DNA of 8,856 bases, taken from NCBI GenBank assembly GCA_026416715.1, contig JAOAEQ010000016.1, positions 1 through 8,856 on the forward strand, in the 5' to 3' direction. The position numbers and the translations under genes are program-made. Source of the stretch: a bacterium. Lineage in GTDB: Bacteria; UBP4; UBA4092; JAOAEQ01. Position 1 is the stretch's first letter, and each line of letters starts with the position of its first letter. The notes under the pieces are model-generated. The model searched no databases and was not told the DNA's origin. It worked only from the letters and a program-made list of their open reading frames with translations. This document shows positions 6,908-8,856 of the stretch, one piece after another.

Positions 6908-7336
6908 TCATTGAGGTAATGTATCTTCCAATTTCAACCCGCCAGGAACAAACCGTTGAATTCTGCCCGGACCCATGATTCCATTAGTTAGGTCATATTC
7001 CATATTTCCAATATTGCGAACTAGAACTAGGAAAATTCGGACAAATATAAACACTGCTATTCCCAAAAAAATCGTTTGACAAAAATGTTAGGTATGCAAT
7101 CGGTGTTGTTAAACGAGTTAGTCCTATCTGAAACCACGTACCACACCATGTTTCTGGATAGACATTATTATCAGTATTATAATATATGCTTTTCTAACGC
7201 AGTTATTTGCAATTGTAACTCTGCTTGGGCTCATAATACTTTCTTTTGTTCGGGTCTGCGCAGTCAAAAAATTTGGAATCGCTATGATTGCGACTACAAT
7301 TAACAATTCGATTAAAATGAATCCTTTCTTAAGCAT
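6908..7336 (-). pseudogene. Decayed pilin paralogue with frameshifts and deletions
   Basis: The copy starts MLKKGFILIELLIVV and keeps E5, but the T of FTL is I and six residues of the membrane helix (ILAAIA of the intact copies) are deleted. After TAQTRTKES the reading frame breaks. A second frame holds AQAELQLQITALEKH after an in-frame stop, equivalent to KADMRSLAIALES. A third holds YYNTDNNVYPETW and then LTRLTTPIAYLTFLSNDFFG. A final frame holds MEYDLTNGIMGPGRIQRFVP and ends at the stop at 6908-6910. About 40-50 codons between FYIDP-like and SQYW-like segments are also missing. The C-terminal extension and NDxFGN motif make the gene at 5734-6291 its closest relative. The 70-codon open frame at its start is not a gene in its own right. 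Confidence 0.9.
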
Positions 7337-7358
7337 CCGAATTTCGGTATTATAAAAA

Positions 7359-7934
7359 TTATGGACCCACTCTAAAAATATTACCTGGGCTTACCGTTCC
7401 ATTGGTTGGATCATATAGCAAATACGGTGCTGGTGGCCAACCGGTATCTATCCACATATTATCCGGTCCAGGACTATATATACTCCAAACCACATTCGGT
7501 CCCGCTTCTGGAATAAAGTACATGATATTTTCTTTTTGTCGGTCATAACAAAATGTTCCTAACATATATTCACGGGGAAAATTATGCGTATACCACGGAT
7601 TATCTGTTAAATGTTTCCCAACTTGAAATGGGTCACTTGGTAAACTGGTAATATATGCTATCGGAGTGGTAATCTTGTTGGTTAGTTTTCGGCAATAATC
7701 TCCGTTATACGGCCAAGTCCAAACTCCAGCATTTGGACCATCCCAAGGATACATCGTATTATCGACATGATACGACTCAAGCGCAGTAGCAACAGAGGTC
7801 ATATCTGACTTCACCCGAGATACTTTGCTCCGTACCTGTGCCATGAGAAAGTTTGGGATTGCAATTGCAGCTAATATTGCTATAATTGCAACTACAATGA
7901 GTAGTTCAATTAAAGTAAATCCGCTTTTAAACAT
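7359..7934 (-). CDS. Type IV pilin-like / GspG-like pseudopilin, first copy in the cluster
   Basis: A 191-residue prepilin with a very short leader, MFKSG, cleaved before FTLIELLIVVAIIAILAAIA (E5 present), then NFLMAQVRSKVSRVKSDM. The head has a helix ending ALESYHVDNTMYPWD, ITTPIAYITSLPSDPF (about 88-103), YSPGPDNMWIDTG (about 153-165, the GspG-type S-x-G-P-D region) and the ending YDPTNGTVSPGNIFRVGP. Two cysteines (in DYCRK and TFCYD) could form a disulfide, which its sisters lack. AAGGGGG sits about 6 nt before the ATG, a strong site, so this may be the best-translated copy and the head of a pilin transcript; no convincing promoter was found in the 117 nt upstream. Predicted to be a fibre subunit of a type IV pilus or pseudopilus. 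Confidence 0.9.
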   Translation of the reverse strand: MFKSGFTLIELLIVVAIIAILAAIAIPNFLMAQVRSKVSRVKSDMTSVATALESYHVDNTMYPWDGPNAGVWTWPYNGDYCRKLTNKITTPIAYITSLPSDPFQVGKHLTDNPWYTHNFPREYMLGTFCYDRQKENIMYFIPEAGPNVVWSIYSPGPDNMWIDTGWPPAPYLLYDPTNGTVSPGNIFRVGP

Positions 7935-7969
7935 ACAAATCCCCCTTAATCAACACGTTAAAAAGTCAA

Positions 7970-8004
7970 AAAATAAAATAAAATAGTAATTATCTGCACT
8001 ATTT
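7970..8004 (-). terminator. Weak hairpin with T-rich tail after the CBM9-like gene
   Basis: AAATAGT (7981-7987) pairs with ACTATTT (7998-8004) around a 10-nt loop. On the minus strand the stem is followed by TATTTTATTTTTTGAC. It lies about 47 nt past the stop of the CBM9-like gene and before the pilins. The stem has one G-C pair, so efficiency is doubtful. Confidence 0.35.
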
Positions 8005-8051
8005 ATTTACTAAAACACTCTCTACTTTATCTTATTTCAAATTACTTTAAC

Positions 8052-8837
8052 TTATTCATACAATTCCCAATGTATCGCGAAGGTTGGTTCCATAGTTGAA
8101 TCGTGAACTAGCTGAATATCGCGCGAATTCATATCCGCACCGGTTGGTGGTGTATATTGGGAGCCACCGATAAATGTCTGCTTGGTATAATTGTCATCAA
8201 TCAGCAATGGTTCGCAGCCAAATTTAAATCCTATTGATATCGCGGAAAGTAAGTTTCCACCAGGTTGACGAGCAGTATCAACACTGGAAACGATATCTGA
8301 CCAGGATAACCGCGCTTCAATAACTCGGTTATGTGATGTAAAACTTCCGCCAGTTGCTACGGTTCCATTTGCAAACGGTGCAAGCACTAACCCCGCATCA
8401 TTATTAACTCGTGCAATATACAAATCATTTCGACCTAATGAACTGAATCCAAACCACGGATTGAAATCACCAATACTTGGCGAGGTTCGATTATCATTAT
8501 TATTATCCAAATCTATCCAGAACGAAATGCCATCAAACGCCCATGGTGCAGCGGAATATAGTGACCCATTTGCCGCTTCATTTTGTGTCGTATCACCAGC
8601 AGTCTCTTGCACAAGGATATAGAGATAGCTGGCATCCCAAGCGAACTTTACATCACACGCCAACTTACCGCCGGTAGTAGATGCGCTGAAATCACAGTGG
8701 ATTGCGATACTGGTGGTTGACGACCAGTCACTCGGATTCCCATCAATGGTTAATGTAGTACATCGCGAAGCAGGGATAACCAACGCTGATGAAGGAAATC
8801 CTGCAGGATACCGTTTCCCTTTTGAAAACCGCAGTTC
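8052..8837 (-). CDS. C-terminal part of a secreted protein: end of LamG domain plus CBM9/DOMON-like domain
   Basis: The frame is open to the contig end, so the N-terminus is missing. The five-codon start MYKRQ that a gene finder reports comes from the adapter and is not biological. The first real residues, ELRFSKGKRYPAGF, are the closing strand of a LamG domain; the DNA of ELRFS (17 bp) is identical to the same motif in the LamG gene at 4911-4927. From about residue 30 comes a CBM9/DOMON-like beta-sandwich: LTIDGNPSDWSS, then VKFAWDASYLYILVQ, FDGISFWIDLDNNND, RVIEARLSWSDI, GFKFGCEPLLID and NSRDIQLVHD. Domains of this fold bind sugars or haem; no haem ligands are evident, so carbohydrate binding is likelier. 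It ends FAIHWELYE, aromatic and acidic like its secreted neighbours. The full protein is probably a multidomain exported lectin or enzyme whose catalytic part is off the contig. Confidence 0.82.
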   Translation of the reverse strand, partial: ELRFSKGKRYPAGFPSSALVIPASRCTTLTIDGNPSDWSSTTSIAIHCDFSASTTGGKLACDVKFAWDASYLYILVQETAGDTTQNEAANGSLYSAAPWAFDGISFWIDLDNNNDNRTSPSIGDFNPWFGFSSLGRNDLYIARVNNDAGLVLAPFANGTVATGGSFTSHNRVIEARLSWSDIVSSVDTARQPGGNLLSAISIGFKFGCEPLLIDDNYTKQTFIGGSQYTPPTGADMNSRDIQLVHDSTMEPTFAIHWELYE

Positions 8838-8856
8838 CTGTCTCTTATACACATCT
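8838..8856. other. Tn5/Nextera mosaic-end adapter at the contig edge
   Basis: The last 19 bases, CTGTCTCTTATACACATCT, are exactly the reverse complement of the Tn5 mosaic end used in transposase-based library preparation. It sits at the very end with no flanking sequence and no transposase gene, which fits untrimmed library adapter rather than a genomic Tn5 element. Confidence 0.96.

Noticed and set aside
7124-7336. 70-residue protein with a prepilin signal as a genuine small pilin
   Set aside because: The remaining pilin motifs continue downstream in other frames, so it is the broken 5' end of a pseudogene.
7964-7969. TTGACT on the minus strand as a -35 box for the first pilin
   Set aside because: At normal spacing the -10 position falls on the ribosome binding site and has no TATAAT-like sequence.
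1-8856. tRNA, rRNA, CRISPR array, insertion sequence or defence system
   Set aside because: No cloverleaf, regularly spaced repeats, transposase-like or nuclease-like protein could be seen on either strand.

Overview
The window is a low-GC bacterial fragment in which every recognisable gene lies on the minus strand, so transcription runs from high to low coordinates. It is almost entirely cell-surface and secreted biology. Three class III prepilins and one decayed copy carry the FTLxELLIVVAIIAILAAIAIPNF-type signal and the C-terminal YDPTNGT signature. Around them are a LamG-like protein, a right-handed beta-helix protein with a choice-of-anchor Q-like end, a CBM9/DOMON-like protein, and a large membrane-anchored protein that looks like an (alpha/alpha)-toroid glycosidase relative. 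This style is familiar from uncultured, metagenome-derived phyla, but the sequence alone does not fix the taxon. The right end is a complete 19-bp Tn5/Nextera mosaic end, so the window ends at a contig edge with untrimmed adapter.

Layout in the direction of transcription. 8838-8856 is adapter. 8052-8837 is the C-terminal part of a LamG-plus-CBM9-like secreted protein cut off by the contig end. 7359-7934 is an intact pilin, 6908-7336 a pilin pseudogene with several frameshifts, 6310-6882 and 5734-6291 two more intact pilins 18 nt apart. 4856-5650 is a secreted LamG protein followed by a hairpin terminator (4790-4817). 2874-4697 is the beta-helix protein, with a candidate promoter upstream and a strong terminator (2807-2843) downstream. 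2370-2687 is a previously hidden relic of a paralogue of the next gene, with most of its middle deleted. 107-2275 is the 722-residue toroid-like protein. At the left edge, 1-76 holds the first 25 codons of a gene whose start resembles the uroporphyrinogen decarboxylase (URO-D) superfamily.

How the genes may work together (inference): the pilins are of the GspG/major-pseudopilin type, and their neighbours are exported proteins with carbohydrate-binding or carbohydrate-processing folds. A surface fibre or type II-like export system serving polysaccharide binding or degradation is plausible, but no ATPase, platform or prepilin peptidase gene is in view. Several exported proteins, and the relic of one, end in or near a short VP-x-EL-x-x-F type tail, which may be a common C-terminal signal. 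Two independent decayed paralogues in under 9 kb indicate ongoing duplication and loss of surface genes here.
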